A DNA stretch of 64,000 bases from Streptomyces sp. S.PB5 (GCF_030403745.1 NZ_JAQMWP010000012.1:62001-126000), one strand, 5' to 3'; counted from the stretch's first letter, positions 1 through 7,635 are shown. Notes: generated by a model not told the origin, from the sequence alone. Numbers and translations: made by a program.

Positions 1-1
1 G

Positions 2-325
2 GGCACGATCCGCATGCGTTCCAGCACCGTGGGGCTCGGCGACGCCTACGACAGGACCGTCCACTACTCGATGCGGTTGACCTGGTCGGGGATGTACGCC
101 CACGCCGCGCCCTGGAACAGGCCGTACTTCGGCAGGGCCAACCGCAGTTCCGGCTGTGTGGGCATGAGCGACGCCGACGCCCGATGGCTGTACGGGCACG
201 TGCGGGTCGGCGACCCGTTCGAGGTGCGGGGCCGGGACACCAAGGGCACGCAGGCCCCGAACAACGGCTTCGGTGTGTGGAACCTCTCCTGGTCGGCATG
301 GCGGGCCAGGAGCGCCCTGTCGTAG
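2..325 (+). CDS. L,D-transpeptidase (YkuD fold), 3' end only
   Basis: C-terminal part of a peptidoglycan L,D-transpeptidase; the start lies left of the window. The visible 107 residues carry the YkuD core: a His-containing stretch (SGMYAHAAPWN), then FGRANRSSGCVGMS with the presumed catalytic Cys at codon 155-157, then a VGDPFEV-type strand. These enzymes make 3-3 cross-links in the wall outside the membrane. The usual SHGC motif reads SSGC here, so a normally conserved His is replaced by Ser. It ends convergently with the next gene, 4 bases away. Confidence 0.85.
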   Translation, partial: GTIRMRSSTVGLGDAYDRTVHYSMRLTWSGMYAHAAPWNRPYFGRANRSSGCVGMSDADARWLYGHVRVGDPFEVRGRDTKGTQAPNNGFGVWNLSWSAWRARSALS

Positions 326-329
326 ATCC

Positions 330-707
330 TCAGTCCGGGACCACCCGGGAGTGTATCGGCGGGATCTCCAAGACCTCCACCGCGGTCGGGCCGGCGGTGT
401 AGTAGGCCCTGAGCACTCCTGCCTGAGCGAGTTTGCCGACGCAGCCGGCACAGGGCCGCGCCAGCATGGGCACGCACGCGGCGTTGACGCGAGCCACAAA
501 CACCATGCTGACCGGTGCGCCCCGGGCGCGGCGGAGGGCAGCGTCCTCCGCGTGGAAGGTGCTGTTCTCATGGTCGATGAGGGGCGAGTTCCGGTATTTG
601 TTGGGGCTCGCGACGACGACGCGGCTGCCTGCGGCCAGCACGGCCCCCACCCTGTGACGACACTGCGACTGGATGGCCTGCCGGATCGCCAGACGGATCA
701 GGTTCAA
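330..707 (-). CDS. Cytidine/deoxycytidylate deaminase-like zinc protein
   Basis: About 125 aa. The HAEDAALRRA and PCAGC segments give the H[AC]E...PCxxC zinc-binding signature of the cytidine deaminase superfamily, preceded by the RVGAVL strand common to the fold. The substrate cannot be told. I prefer the TTG at 707, which has AAGAAGGG just upstream and directly follows the stop of the sigma factor gene (719), so translation is probably coupled. An ATG at 773 is also in frame but overlaps the sigma gene by 55 bases. Cotranscribed with the sigma factor. Confidence 0.7.
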   Translation of the reverse strand: MNLIRLAIRQAIQSQCRHRVGAVLAAGSRVVVASPNKYRNSPLIDHENSTFHAEDAALRRARGAPVSMVFVARVNAACVPMLARPCAGCVGKLAQAGVLRAYYTAGPTAVEVLEIPPIHSRVVPD

Positions 708-718
708 GGCGCCCTTCT

Positions 719-1450
719 TCAGGTCGGCAGGAGACGATTGAGTTCTTTGATCTCCTGATATAACCGGGCGCACGTTTCGCAGTCGTTGAGGTGCGACGTC
801 ATCTCTTCCGACCCGAATTCACCGAGTCGCCCGCGTGAATAAGCGGCGAGTCGGCCCATGTAGTAAGAGCATCGAATGGGATGGCTTTTCTGATCCAGGT
901 GAACGGAGAGGTAGGCCTGCCGCAGACCTTCTTTGGCTCTGTAGGACAAGGCCGCGACACTGTTCGGGCTGATCCCCATCCTGTCGGCGATCGCGGCCGG
1001 CTGCTGGGACTGCACGATGGTGTACCACAAGATGGTCCGCCACCGGCTCGACAGAGAGGCAAGCGCCTCCCAGACCAATCGGTGCTCGTAGTTCTTGAGG
1101 GCTTCGTGTGCGGCGGGCGCCGCGTATTCCTTCTCGTACATGCTCACGTCGGGCGCGGACACCTGTCTGCCTGCACTTTTCCCCGATTCGGTCACCAGGT
1201 TGCGCAGCACCCTCAGAAGGTAGCTGCGGAAGGACGTGGAGGGTCCGCCCCCCGAGGTGAGCGCCTGCAGCACGCGGAAGAAGGCCTCAGCCACGAAGTC
1301 CTGTGCCGTGTACGCATCGTTGGTGTGCATCGACGCCAGCCGGGCGGCGGCATCACGATGACGGCTGAACAGCTCGGCAAAGGCCTCGGTGTTACCGTTT
1401 CGCACTAATTGAGCTAATTCCTGGTCGCTGAAGTCGACCGAAAGAGACAA
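719..1450 (-). CDS. ECF sigma factor with C-terminal zinc-finger (ZAS-like) domain
   Basis: 243 aa from a TTG at 1450. Region 2 (ELAQLVRNGNTEAFAELF...) and region 4 (MGISPNSVAALSYRAKEGL) are clear. The last 60 residues form a separate domain ending in HLNDCETC, the H-x3-C-x2-C pattern of zinc-binding anti-sigma factors, so sensor and sigma appear fused in one chain. The TTG start is chosen because AGGAG sits 5 nt upstream and the paralogue at 25987 has the same arrangement; an ATG at 1474 is the alternative. Codons 12 and 15 are TTA (1415-1417, 1406-1408), suggesting dependence on the bldA tRNA. Confidence 0.85.
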   Translation of the reverse strand: MSLSVDFSDQELAQLVRNGNTEAFAELFSRHRDAAARLASMHTNDAYTAQDFVAEAFFRVLQALTSGGGPSTSFRSYLLRVLRNLVTESGKSAGRQVSAPDVSMYEKEYAAPAAHEALKNYEHRLVWEALASLSSRWRTILWYTIVQSQQPAAIADRMGISPNSVAALSYRAKEGLRQAYLSVHLDQKSHPIRCSYYMGRLAAYSRGRLGEFGSEEMTSHLNDCETCARLYQEIKELNRLLPT

Positions 1451-1496
1451 GGGGGCTCCTGGATGATGGCTCATTGCGAGCCGACGACCGTGGCAA

Positions 1497-1520
1497 GGAT
1501 TGTCACCCCTTTATAGAGCC
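1497..1520 (-). promoter_or_regulatory. Conserved box upstream of ECF sigma gene
   Basis: On the minus strand this reads TATAAAGGGGTGACAATC within a slightly longer block. A copy with one mismatch occurs upstream of the paralogous sigma gene (25821-25838). The box is 47 bases from the TTG start. I infer an autoregulatory promoter or operator; it does not match a consensus I can name. Confidence 0.45.
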
Positions 1521-1696
1521 TTCAGGTCTTCTCGGAGTCAGCCACACCACGCATTCAAAAAGATCACATCATACGGCGATAGGTGTGGCCGCAGAGGAAA
1601 GTCCCACCGAGTTCCCGTGGTCCAAATGGGTGGTTGGTCAAATGTCGCTCAAAATTGCCGGACCTGTGGGGGTGACGGCATGAACAGTGAGTTCAC

Positions 1697-2200
1697 ATGG
1701 ACGACCTCAATCTCGATCGCCGGATGCTCTCGACACTGCGCGGATACGGCACGGACCCGCGGGTGGCGAGTGCCACGCGTGCCGTGTCCTGGGCGGGGGA
1801 GCACGGTGCGGTATGGCTGGTGGCGGGTCTGGCGGGAGCCGGTGCGGATCGTGGACGGTGCGGTGCCTGGTTGCGCGGTACGGCGGTTGTCGCGGGCGCG
1901 CATGTGGTGAGCATGGGCGTGAAACGGGTCGTGCGCCGCCCCCGTCCGGAGCATGTCGTGCCGCTGGTGCGGAGCGCGGGGCGGTATTCCTTCCCCAGTT
2001 CGCATGCCACGTCGGCGGTAGCCGCGGCGGTCGCCTACGGAGCGCTGGGAGCGCCGGTGATGATGCCGCTGGCGGCCGCGATGTGTGTCTCCCGCCTGGT
2101 CGTCGGCGTGCACTACCCCTCGGACGTGGCGGCGGGTGCCGTCCTGGGGGCACTCGCGGCACGCGTGGGGACCCGGTGGATGCGGGGATCCGGTGACTGA
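1697..2200 (+). CDS. PAP2-family phosphatase, DPPR phosphatase-like
   Basis: 167 aa, multipass. All three PAP2 signature motifs are present: KRVVRRPRP (residues 76-84), PSSHAT (100-105) and SRLVVGVHYPSD (132-143). The family dephosphorylates lipid phosphates. Overlap with a UbiA prenyltransferase gene matches the mycobacterial Rv3806c/Rv3807c pair, where the phosphatase removes the 5-phosphate of decaprenyl-phosphoryl-ribose-phosphate; that specificity is inferred from context. First gene of an operon running to about 3933. Confidence 0.85.
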   Translation: MDDLNLDRRMLSTLRGYGTDPRVASATRAVSWAGEHGAVWLVAGLAGAGADRGRCGAWLRGTAVVAGAHVVSMGVKRVVRRPRPEHVVPLVRSAGRYSFPSSHATSAVAAAVAYGALGAPVMMPLAAAMCVSRLVVGVHYPSDVAAGAVLGALAARVGTRWMRGSGD

Positions 2201-3137
2201 GACGGCCCCGCTTACCCAGCGGACCGGCGATGCGCGGCCCGAACTTCCGCGCCAGGGCGGCCTCCTGGAGGGGCTCGTCAAGACGGCCCGGCCGAAGCAG
2301 TGGGTCAAGAATGTCCTGGTGGTGGCGCCGCCGGCGGCGGCCGGTGAGCTGTTCTCCGCGCATGCCCTGAGCCGAGTGGCGCTGGTGTTTGTCCTGTTCA
2401 CCGCCTGCTCTGCTGCCGTGTACCTGGTCAACGACGCCGGCGATGCCGAGTCCGACCGGGCGCATCCCACGAAGCGGCACCGTCCAGTTGCCGCCGGACA
2501 GGTCCCGGTGAGGGTGGCCTACGCGGTGGGCGGGGTGCTGGCGGTGCTGGCGCCGGCGGCCGCGGCCTGGCTGACGACGCCGGCGGTGGCCGTGCTCCTG
2601 TCGGCGTACATCGGCATGCAACTGGCGTACTGCGTCAGCCTGAAGCATGTCCTCGTCGTCGATCTGGCCGTCGTCACGACGGGGTTCCTGATGCGGGCGA
2701 TGGCGGGCGGACTCGTGCTGGGGATCCCGTTGTCGCGCTGGTTTTTGATCACGACCGGGTTCGGGGCGCTGTTCATGGTGGCGGCCAAGCGCTACTCGGA
2801 AGCCGTGCAGATGGCCGGGAAGGCGGGGGCCACGCGCGCGTTGCTGACCGAGTACACGACCGGCTACCTGCGCTTCGTGTGGCAGTTGGCGGCCGGGGTC
2901 GCCGTTCTCGGCTACTGCCTGTGGACGCTGGAGGAGGACTCGGCGACGCAGGTGAGCGCTCTGCCCTGGCGGCAGATGTCGATGGTGGCGTTCATCGTTG
3001 CCGTGCTGAGGTACGCCGTCTTCGCTGACCGGGGCACCGCAGGTGAGCCGGAGGAAGTCGTCCTGCGCGACCGCGCACTGGTCCTGATCGCCCTGGCCTG
3101 GTCGGTGATGTATGCGCTGGCGGTGGCCCATTGGTGA
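2193..3137 (+). CDS. UbiA-family prenyltransferase, decaprenyl-phosphate phosphoribosyltransferase-like
   Basis: 314 aa from a GTG at 2193 that overlaps the preceding stop. The N-terminal KQWVKNVLVVAPP segment and the Asp-rich NDxxDxxxD motif (residues 80-88, followed by HPTKRHRP) are typical of UbiA enzymes of the DPPR synthase branch, which transfer phosphoribose from PRPP to a polyprenyl phosphate at the membrane. About eight or nine hydrophobic helices follow. The partner phosphatase upstream supports this role. The epimerase genes dprE1/dprE2, needed for arabinose formation, are not in the window, so the product may remain ribosyl. Confidence 0.8.
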   Translation: MTETAPLTQRTGDARPELPRQGGLLEGLVKTARPKQWVKNVLVVAPPAAAGELFSAHALSRVALVFVLFTACSAAVYLVNDAGDAESDRAHPTKRHRPVAAGQVPVRVAYAVGGVLAVLAPAAAAWLTTPAVAVLLSAYIGMQLAYCVSLKHVLVVDLAVVTTGFLMRAMAGGLVLGIPLSRWFLITTGFGALFMVAAKRYSEAVQMAGKAGATRALLTEYTTGYLRFVWQLAAGVAVLGYCLWTLEEDSATQVSALPWRQMSMVAFIVAVLRYAVFADRGTAGEPEEVVLRDRALVLIALAWSVMYALAVAHW

Positions 3138-3616
3138 GCCGGCGTGAACTGTTGGGCTTCGCCACCGTGGGCCTGATCGCCTACGGCGTCGATCTGACCC
3201 TCTTCGTCTGGCTGCGCGGGCCGGCGGGTCTGGGGCCCCTGACCGCTAAGGCGCTCTCCTTCCTCGTGGCCTGCTCGGTGGCCTACGTCGGCAACGCGCT
3301 GGGCACCTATCGGCACGTTCGCGCCAGAGGCCTGCGCCCGTACGCCGTCTTCTTCGCGGTGCACCTCGCCGGCGCCCTGGTCCAGCTGTTGTGTCTCGCG
3401 GTCAGTCACTACGGCCTCGGTTTCACCTCCCAGCGGGCGGACACCGTCTCCGGCGCCGGACTCGGCATGGCGCTGGCCACTGTCCTGCGGTTCTGGGGGG
3501 TCCGGGCCCTGGTCTTCCGCAGCAAGGACGGGACACCGCCGAACATCCACCGAATGGACGGATGCTCGATGCCGTCGCGCTCGTTAGATGATTGTGGCCT
3601 GGAGGAGCGAACGTAA
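3134..3616 (+). CDS. GtrA-family membrane protein
   Basis: 160 aa from a GTG at 3134 overlapping the UbiA stop (GTGA); a TTG at 3131 is also possible. About four hydrophobic helices and the N-terminal LLGFATVGLIAYGVDLTLF segment fit the GtrA family of small proteins that help move or modify polyprenyl-linked sugars. The mycobacterial GtrA protein Rv3789 works in the decaprenyl-phosphoryl-arabinose route, which suits the two upstream genes. A TTA leucine codon at 3584-3586 lies in the non-conserved tail. Confidence 0.8.
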   Translation: MSRRELLGFATVGLIAYGVDLTLFVWLRGPAGLGPLTAKALSFLVACSVAYVGNALGTYRHVRARGLRPYAVFFAVHLAGALVQLLCLAVSHYGLGFTSQRADTVSGAGLGMALATVLRFWGVRALVFRSKDGTPPNIHRMDGCSMPSRSLDDCGLEERT

Positions 3617-3770
3617 TGCCCATGATGCGGCTCCGCAGATCGAGAGCCCTGAAGAAGCGGCACAGCGTCCTCTCGCGTACTGCTCGGATCTGCTGGAGAA
3701 TTTTTTCGTGGAGATCAGCCGAATGCAGGATGAGTATCTGAGGGCTTCGGAAGGAGACGTGGGTGCATGA
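3588..3770 (+). CDS. Small hypothetical protein
   Basis: 60 aa if begun at ATG 3588, inside the end of the GtrA gene. The acidic sequence (SPEEAAQRPLAYCSDLLENF, then ISRMQDEYLRASEGD) looks protein-like, and the frame stops exactly where the next small ORF begins. The start is unresolved: a good GGAGGAG at 3600-3606 points to the ATG at 3616, which is in another frame and yields only 41 very basic residues. No family recognised. Confidence 0.4.
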   Translation: MIVAWRSERNAHDAAPQIESPEEAAQRPLAYCSDLLENFFVEISRMQDEYLRASEGDVGA

Positions 3771-3933
3771 TATTCTCGATGAGTTGAATCTTTTCGGTGC
3801 TCAATTCATTCGGCCCGGTACATCCGCCTTGCCGGATCAAGAGTGTCGTGAATTGTATTCGGACGTACATCAATGCTGGCGTGTGCCGGATTCTGAACTG
3901 ATGGCGGAAGAATGGGTTTCTTTGGCCTGGTGA
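3763..3933 (+). CDS. Small hypothetical protein, translationally coupled
   Basis: 56 aa from a GTG at 3763 with AAGGAG six bases upstream, overlapping the preceding ORF by 8 bases. The product starts MHDILDELNLFGAQFIRP and ends MAEEWVSLAW; it is acidic, soluble-looking, and has two Cys. The strong ribosome-binding site, the overlap and the terminator 60 bases downstream argue that it is real. No family recognised. Confidence 0.5.
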   Translation: MHDILDELNLFGAQFIRPGTSALPDQECRELYSDVHQCWRVPDSELMAEEWVSLAW

Positions 3934-3996
3934 CCGGAGAGGGCTGGGTCGGGGAGCACGTGCGGTGCCGTTGGCTCGGTGGGCACCGCTCTGAAT

Positions 3997-4033
3997 TCGA
4001 CAGCCCGGAGGCGCCATGCCTCCGGGCTGTCGA
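3997..4033. terminator. Strong hairpin terminator
   Basis: A 16-bp perfect stem (GACAGCCCGGAGGC core) with a 5-base loop. It lies after the last plus-strand small ORF and before the end of the minus-strand SsgA-like gene, so it could serve both directions. There is no long U-tract, as is common in Streptomyces. Confidence 0.75.
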
Positions 4034-4078
4034 GCTCTGTGCGCCGAACATCACGGTGGCACACCTCGGCTTCCTCCG

Positions 4079-4104
4079 ACGGGAACAGCGGAACAACGGG
4101 AACA
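4079..4104 (-). repeat. 26-bp inverted repeat, left copy
   Basis: Exact reverse complement of 4684-4709. The unit contains three GTTCC blocks spaced 9 and 8 bases apart. The two copies bracket the SsgA-like gene at 4177-4590; a third, nearly identical copy is at 20390-20414. Confidence 0.8.
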
Positions 4105-4137
4105 TTCGAGGTCAGGCCCCACAAAGAAGGTGTGCCT

Positions 4138-4167
4138 TTCCCCTCCGCTCCGCCGCACGGAGGGGAA
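4138..4167 (-). terminator. Hairpin after SsgA-like gene
   Basis: A 10-bp stem (CCCCTCCG against CGGAGGGG plus two A-T pairs) with a 10-base loop, 10 bases past the stop of the minus-strand gene. Probable intrinsic terminator. Confidence 0.6.
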
Positions 4168-4176
4168 CCGACCCTG

Positions 4177-4590
4177 TCAGACCTCGTCCAGCAGGGCGGT
4201 CAGATGCCGTTCGAGCGCCGGCCCCAAGACCTCCGTGCCCTGCTCGACCACCCTGTACGAACGCAGCAGGAAGCGATGGAGGGCGGGTGTGTCGAACGTG
4301 GCCGAGGCCCTGCCTTCGGGGGTCTGGAATTCCATGACCGTATGGGCGCGGCCGCTGGGCCAGATGTGCACATCGCCCATGCCCGTCGGGTGGCGCAGCC
4401 CGTTGGCGAGTAACTCGCGGGCGAAGGACCAGGTCATCTCTTTTCCATCACGGGAAACCAGGCCGGGGAAGTCGATGTGGACGGCCAGCGGGTCGGCGGA
4501 GTCGTAGCGCAGTGTGACGGGGATCGAGATCTGCTGGTTGAGAATGGCGGCGAGCCGAGCACGGGCCGCCTGTTTGACCATGACGTCCAC
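4177..4590 (-). CDS. SsgA-like protein (SALP), sporulation cell-division regulator
   Basis: 137 aa from a GTG at 4590 with GGAGG six bases upstream; an ATG at 4605 is also in frame. It shows the SALP pattern throughout: VKQAARARL, IPVTLRYDSADPLAVHIDFPG, TWSFARELL, GDVHIWPSG, and FDTPALHRFLLRSYRVV. SALPs are restricted to morphologically complex actinomycetes and act in septum placement, peptidoglycan remodelling and spore maturation. Length is normal for the family. The gene stands alone between terminators and 26-bp inverted repeats. Two relatives are in the window (29894-30294, 33395-33808). Confidence 0.88.
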   Translation of the reverse strand: MDVMVKQAARARLAAILNQQISIPVTLRYDSADPLAVHIDFPGLVSRDGKEMTWSFARELLANGLRHPTGMGDVHIWPSGRAHTVMEFQTPEGRASATFDTPALHRFLLRSYRVVEQGTEVLGPALERHLTALLDEV

Positions 4591-4683
4591 GGTCGTCCTC
4601 CACATCGCATTCGGGTCTGTTCCCCCTGACCGCCACGTGTCGGGGGTCGGGGCCGTCGGGGCCATGTATGACCTGACCTGGCG

Positions 4684-4709
4684 TGTTCCCGTTGTTCCGC
4701 TGTTCCCGT
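4684..4709 (+). repeat. 26-bp inverted repeat, right copy
   Basis: Perfect partner of 4079-4104. It lies 94 bases upstream of the SsgA-like start and runs into the long hairpin at 4697-4784. Confidence 0.8.
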
Positions 4710-4784
4710 TACCGGAGCGGGGTTCTGCTCACGCGTCCCGCGGAAGGAATCAGGACTGCCGCGCTCCGGTAACGGGAACAGCGG
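4697..4784. other. Long inverted repeat (23-bp arms, 42-base spacer)
   Basis: Arms 4697-4719 and 4762-4784 are perfect reverse complements. The structure lies between the stop of the DUF2637-like gene and the start of the SsgA-like gene. It may be a terminator for the former, a regulatory cruciform for the latter, or a mobile-element end. It shares 13 bases with the 26-bp repeat. Confidence 0.7.
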
Positions 4785-4880
4785 TGAACGACGCCAGGAG
4801 TTCCTCGTCGACGCGCCACCCGTCCCGGGGTCAGGAATCCGGTGGCGCGCCCGGCCGCACCGCTCGGCGGGAGGCCATCG

Positions 4881-5606
4881 TCAGGCGCGCTTGGAGCGTC
4901 TTGTGCTGTTCATGGCGTGCTGCGGGCGATATTGCTGCGCGAATTGGCTGACGAGCTCCTGGAAGCAGGCCAGCGCGGTGAGGGGTGGAATTCCGGCGAC
5001 GGCCATCATGAGAAGGGATTTCGAGGAGTTCCCGACGCAGAGGGCCACCGCGCCGACCGAAGCGGTCACGATGACGGTCCAGGACCAGCGGGCGGTCCGG
5101 TGCTGGAGGGCGGCGCGCATGATGGACATTCCGGCCGCCAGCCAGGGCCCGTACAGCATCCATGGCCACCATCGCGCCAGGGTGTCCGGCATGAACAGGG
5201 CGGCGACGGTGTGAAGTTGATCGTAGGAATAGGAAATGGACCAGCCCAGCATGCTCATGGTGCACGCGACGATTGCCGTGATCAGGACGGTGGTCGGTCT
5301 GATGCGTCGTTTGCCGGCGTGGGTGCGGTATCTCGGCTGGTTCTCCCGATACTCGGCCGGGGGCCGGTGCGGTGTGCGCCCGACCGGCGGCGAGTAGAGC
5401 GGACCCGTGCCGGATTCCATCGTGAGCATCTGAGAGAGCTCCGCATCAGGGTCCCAGTCCCCTCCGGCCAGGGGTTTGTCGGGGGCGCAGTGATGTGACT
5501 GAAGTGTGTCGCATTGCGCGCAGTAGTGGGCCGGTGGCGCCTCATATCCAATGCCCTGATTCTCATGAGTGCCATACGGATCAGCCCTGATCCGGAACTC
5601 GTCCAT
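4881..5606 (-). CDS. DUF2637-like (SpdB-type) membrane protein
   Basis: 241 aa. The N-terminal ~100 residues are hydrophilic and include a Cys/His cluster (HYCAQCDTLQSHHC). Four hydrophobic helices follow from about residue 105, with the WWPWMLYGPWLAAGMSIMRAAL segment reminiscent of DUF2637 proteins, which resemble the Spd plasmid-spread proteins of Streptomyces. The C-terminal tail is basic. Function unknown. Likely cotranscribed with the small ORF just upstream (gap 12 bases). Confidence 0.55.
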   Translation of the reverse strand: MDEFRIRADPYGTHENQGIGYEAPPAHYCAQCDTLQSHHCAPDKPLAGGDWDPDAELSQMLTMESGTGPLYSPPVGRTPHRPPAEYRENQPRYRTHAGKRRIRPTTVLITAIVACTMSMLGWSISYSYDQLHTVAALFMPDTLARWWPWMLYGPWLAAGMSIMRAALQHRTARWSWTVIVTASVGAVALCVGNSSKSLLMMAVAGIPPLTALACFQELVSQFAQQYRPQHAMNSTRRSKRA

Positions 5607-5618
5607 GACTGTTCCTTC

Positions 5619-5816
5619 CTACCCTGCCGAGGATTTCCGGACCTCTGTGTCCGGAGTGCGGAGCTCCGCTCGCCGCTTCTCGCCGAGCAGGCTTTCAAGC
5701 AGACTTGCGTAATGCTGGAGGTGTTGGCGGCCACCGATCGGGTCGAGCCACTCCGGCTCGTTCCCGGGCGAAGCCGACCAATGTTCCACAGCCGCAAACG
5801 ATTTATTCGAGACCAT
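5619..5816 (-). CDS. Small hypothetical protein
   Basis: 65 aa from ATG 5816 (TAGG upstream); a GTG at 5822 is also possible. The sequence (HWSASPGNEPEWLDP, then HLQHYASLLESLLGEKRRAEL) is plausible for a small helical protein. It directly precedes the DUF2637-like gene on the same strand. No family recognised. Confidence 0.45.
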   Translation of the reverse strand: MVSNKSFAAVEHWSASPGNEPEWLDPIGGRQHLQHYASLLESLLGEKRRAELRTPDTEVRKSSAG

Positions 5817-5902
5817 GGTCACCTAACGATCGTCATGCGGGGCAAGACATCCAGCTTTCGAGGGACATGGTTCAGTGTTATTACCCTGTCGCAAGATCAG
5901 CG

Positions 5903-6487
5903 TCAGCGGACGCGGCGGAACCGATGCCGGCGGGTCCGGAGGCGTAGCTCCGCGTCGAGGCGCTGCGGGGCGATCACCTCGCGCGCCTCTGCCAGTGTGC
6001 GCGTGTTGAAGTACGACAGCACTGCCGCGGGTGAGGCGTGCGCCGCCAGGACGACATCGACACGGACCCGTAGCCGACCCGGACGACCGATGAGCAGGAC
6101 GCGTGCCTGTGCCACTCCGGGCACGGTCCGGGTCTGATGCGCCAGGGCCTGGGCGAGAGCGGCGCCGGACAGGGTGACTCCGGCCCGGCCCAGCGGCGCG
6201 GCACGGACCCGGCCACGACGAGCCTGCAGTGCGCACCAGCACAGACAGAGAACCGCCGCGACACCCAGCGCGACGACCATCGTCGGTGTCCACCAGCCGT
6301 GGTCGCGCCAGCGGGCCAGGGCGCCGCGATCCACCCACACCCGACCGGAGCCGAACGGCGGCCACCACGACGGCAGTCGGCCGCGACCGAGGGCATCGGT
6401 GAGCGAGAGCCAGATGCCCGCCACCGTCAGGGGAACGCCGGCGCAGACCAGTGCGGCCCTGTTGACACCGTTGCGCAGTCGGCTCAC
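5903..6487 (-). CDS. AmaP-like alkaline-shock membrane anchor protein
   Basis: 194 aa from a GTG at 6487 overlapping the preceding stop (GTGA). Two hydrophobic helices flank a Trp-rich loop (residues ~10-30 and ~65-85), followed by an Asp23-like soluble domain with TVPGVAQARVLLIG and RLRVRVDVVLAAHASP. AmaP-type proteins hold Asp23 multimers at the membrane. Last gene of a four-gene Asp23 operon. Confidence 0.65.
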   Translation of the reverse strand: MSRLRNGVNRAALVCAGVPLTVAGIWLSLTDALGRGRLPSWWPPFGSGRVWVDRGALARWRDHGWWTPTMVVALGVAAVLCLCWCALQARRGRVRAAPLGRAGVTLSGAALAQALAHQTRTVPGVAQARVLLIGRPGRLRVRVDVVLAAHASPAAVLSYFNTRTLAEAREVIAPQRLDAELRLRTRRHRFRRVR

Positions 6488-7392
6488 AGCACTTCTCGTC
6501 CGGCGCGCGGTGCGGTACGCAAGCGGACCCGCAGGCGTGGCGTGCGCCCCAACCCGCAAGCGGTGAGGGCTTCATGAGCCACCGTCACCACCCTTCGGTG
6601 CGCGGTGTCGCGGTCGCCGAACTCGACGACGGCCCGAATCCGCGCCCGACGGCGTCCGACACGTACCCGCACGGGGGAGACCCCGGACACGTCCGACACG
6701 GCGTCGCGCAACAGCCTCTTGGCGGCCGTCCGGTCGAGGGCCGCGCGTACGCCCCGCTCGGTCGTGCTCATCGGGAGCAGGCGGCGTCGGCCGGGGGTGA
6801 GGGCGAGCAGCACCGATCCGACGCCGAGCACGGCGATGGCCGTGCCCAGTGCCAAGGTGACATCGCCAGGACCGTGCGTGGTCAGCCAGGTGAGCAGACG
6901 GGACCGCCAGGAGGCGGGCGGACGTCCCAAGACATGCACGCACACGATGTCGTACAGCGTCGCCGCACAGGCCGCGAGGCCCAGCAGCGCCGCCGCCGAC
7001 GCGGGCGGTCGGCGCTCCGACCACAACCGCCGCGCCCGGCCGTCGAGCCCACCCGCATCCGGTGCCGCCGTATCCGGCCGGGACCCGGCGCGCGGGGTCA
7101 GGCCGCGCACCACAACGCGTGGATCCGCGACCGCGAGGCCGGTGAGCGCGGCCGTGCGTTCGGCCACGTACCGCTGCACCCGGTCCCCGGCATCCCCCAC
7201 CGCGGCCCGGTAGGGGAGCGTGAGTTCGACGGATACCGCAGCCCGGCCGCCGCGCGTCGTCGCCGCCGCGCTGACGGCTACGGCCTCCCCCGGAGGCAGG
7301 GCCTCGGCGGCGGCCCGCTCGGCGATACGGCTCACCGCCCGGTCGGAGACTGTCGTCCTGCCCCGTGCCCCCACAGCCTCGGACACGTTCAC
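6484..7392 (-). CDS. Asp23-like / DUF6286-type envelope protein
   Basis: 302 aa. The first ~100 residues resemble Asp23/Gls24 (RTTVSDRAVSRIAERAAAEA, then VELTLPYRAAVGD). Two membrane helices follow (about 130-155 and 175-200), then a second soluble domain with RLLRDAVSDVSGVSPVRVRVGRRR, as in DUF6286 proteins of Streptomyces. It overlaps both neighbours by 4 bases. Role inferred as a membrane part of the Asp23 envelope-stress complex. Confidence 0.7.
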   Translation of the reverse strand: MNVSEAVGARGRTTVSDRAVSRIAERAAAEALPPGEAVAVSAAATTRGGRAAVSVELTLPYRAAVGDAGDRVQRYVAERTAALTGLAVADPRVVVRGLTPRAGSRPDTAAPDAGGLDGRARRLWSERRPPASAAALLGLAACAATLYDIVCVHVLGRPPASWRSRLLTWLTTHGPGDVTLALGTAIAVLGVGSVLLALTPGRRRLLPMSTTERGVRAALDRTAAKRLLRDAVSDVSGVSPVRVRVGRRRARIRAVVEFGDRDTAHRRVVTVAHEALTACGLGRTPRLRVRLRTAPRAGREVL

Positions 7393-7598
7393 CGCAGCCT
7401 CTCTTGGTCGGGCCCGTCCCGGTCGCCGTCACGGCGCCCGAAGAACTCCGCCGGACCGGTCCCGTTGTCGACGAGGCGGCCCACCAGCCAGCCCACCGCG
7501 CCCAGCGCGGCCACCAGCAGGAACGCCGTGAAGCCGCCGAACCGGGCGGCGAATCCCAGAGCCAGGCCCGCTGACAGACCCGCTTCGGCTCTACTCAC
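7389..7598 (-). CDS. Small one- or two-helix membrane protein
   Basis: 69 aa from a GTG at 7598 with AGGAG four bases upstream. One long Gly/Ala-rich hydrophobic stretch (residues ~7-45) precedes an acidic, Arg-rich tail. Small DUF2273-like proteins occupy this position in many Asp23 operons, but I cannot confirm the family. Its stop overlaps the next start (ATGA). Confidence 0.65.
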   Translation of the reverse strand: MSRAEAGLSAGLALGFAARFGGFTAFLLVAALGAVGWLVGRLVDNGTGPAEFFGRRDGDRDGPDQERLR

Positions 7599-7635
7599 CG
7601 TGCTCCTCGCTTTCGCTCATGACCGCCACTGCGGC

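Noticed and set aside
64..477. Minus-strand open frame across the transpeptidase end and deaminase
   Set aside because: Antisense shadow; the plus-strand YkuD motif and minus-strand deaminase motifs in other frames explain the region.
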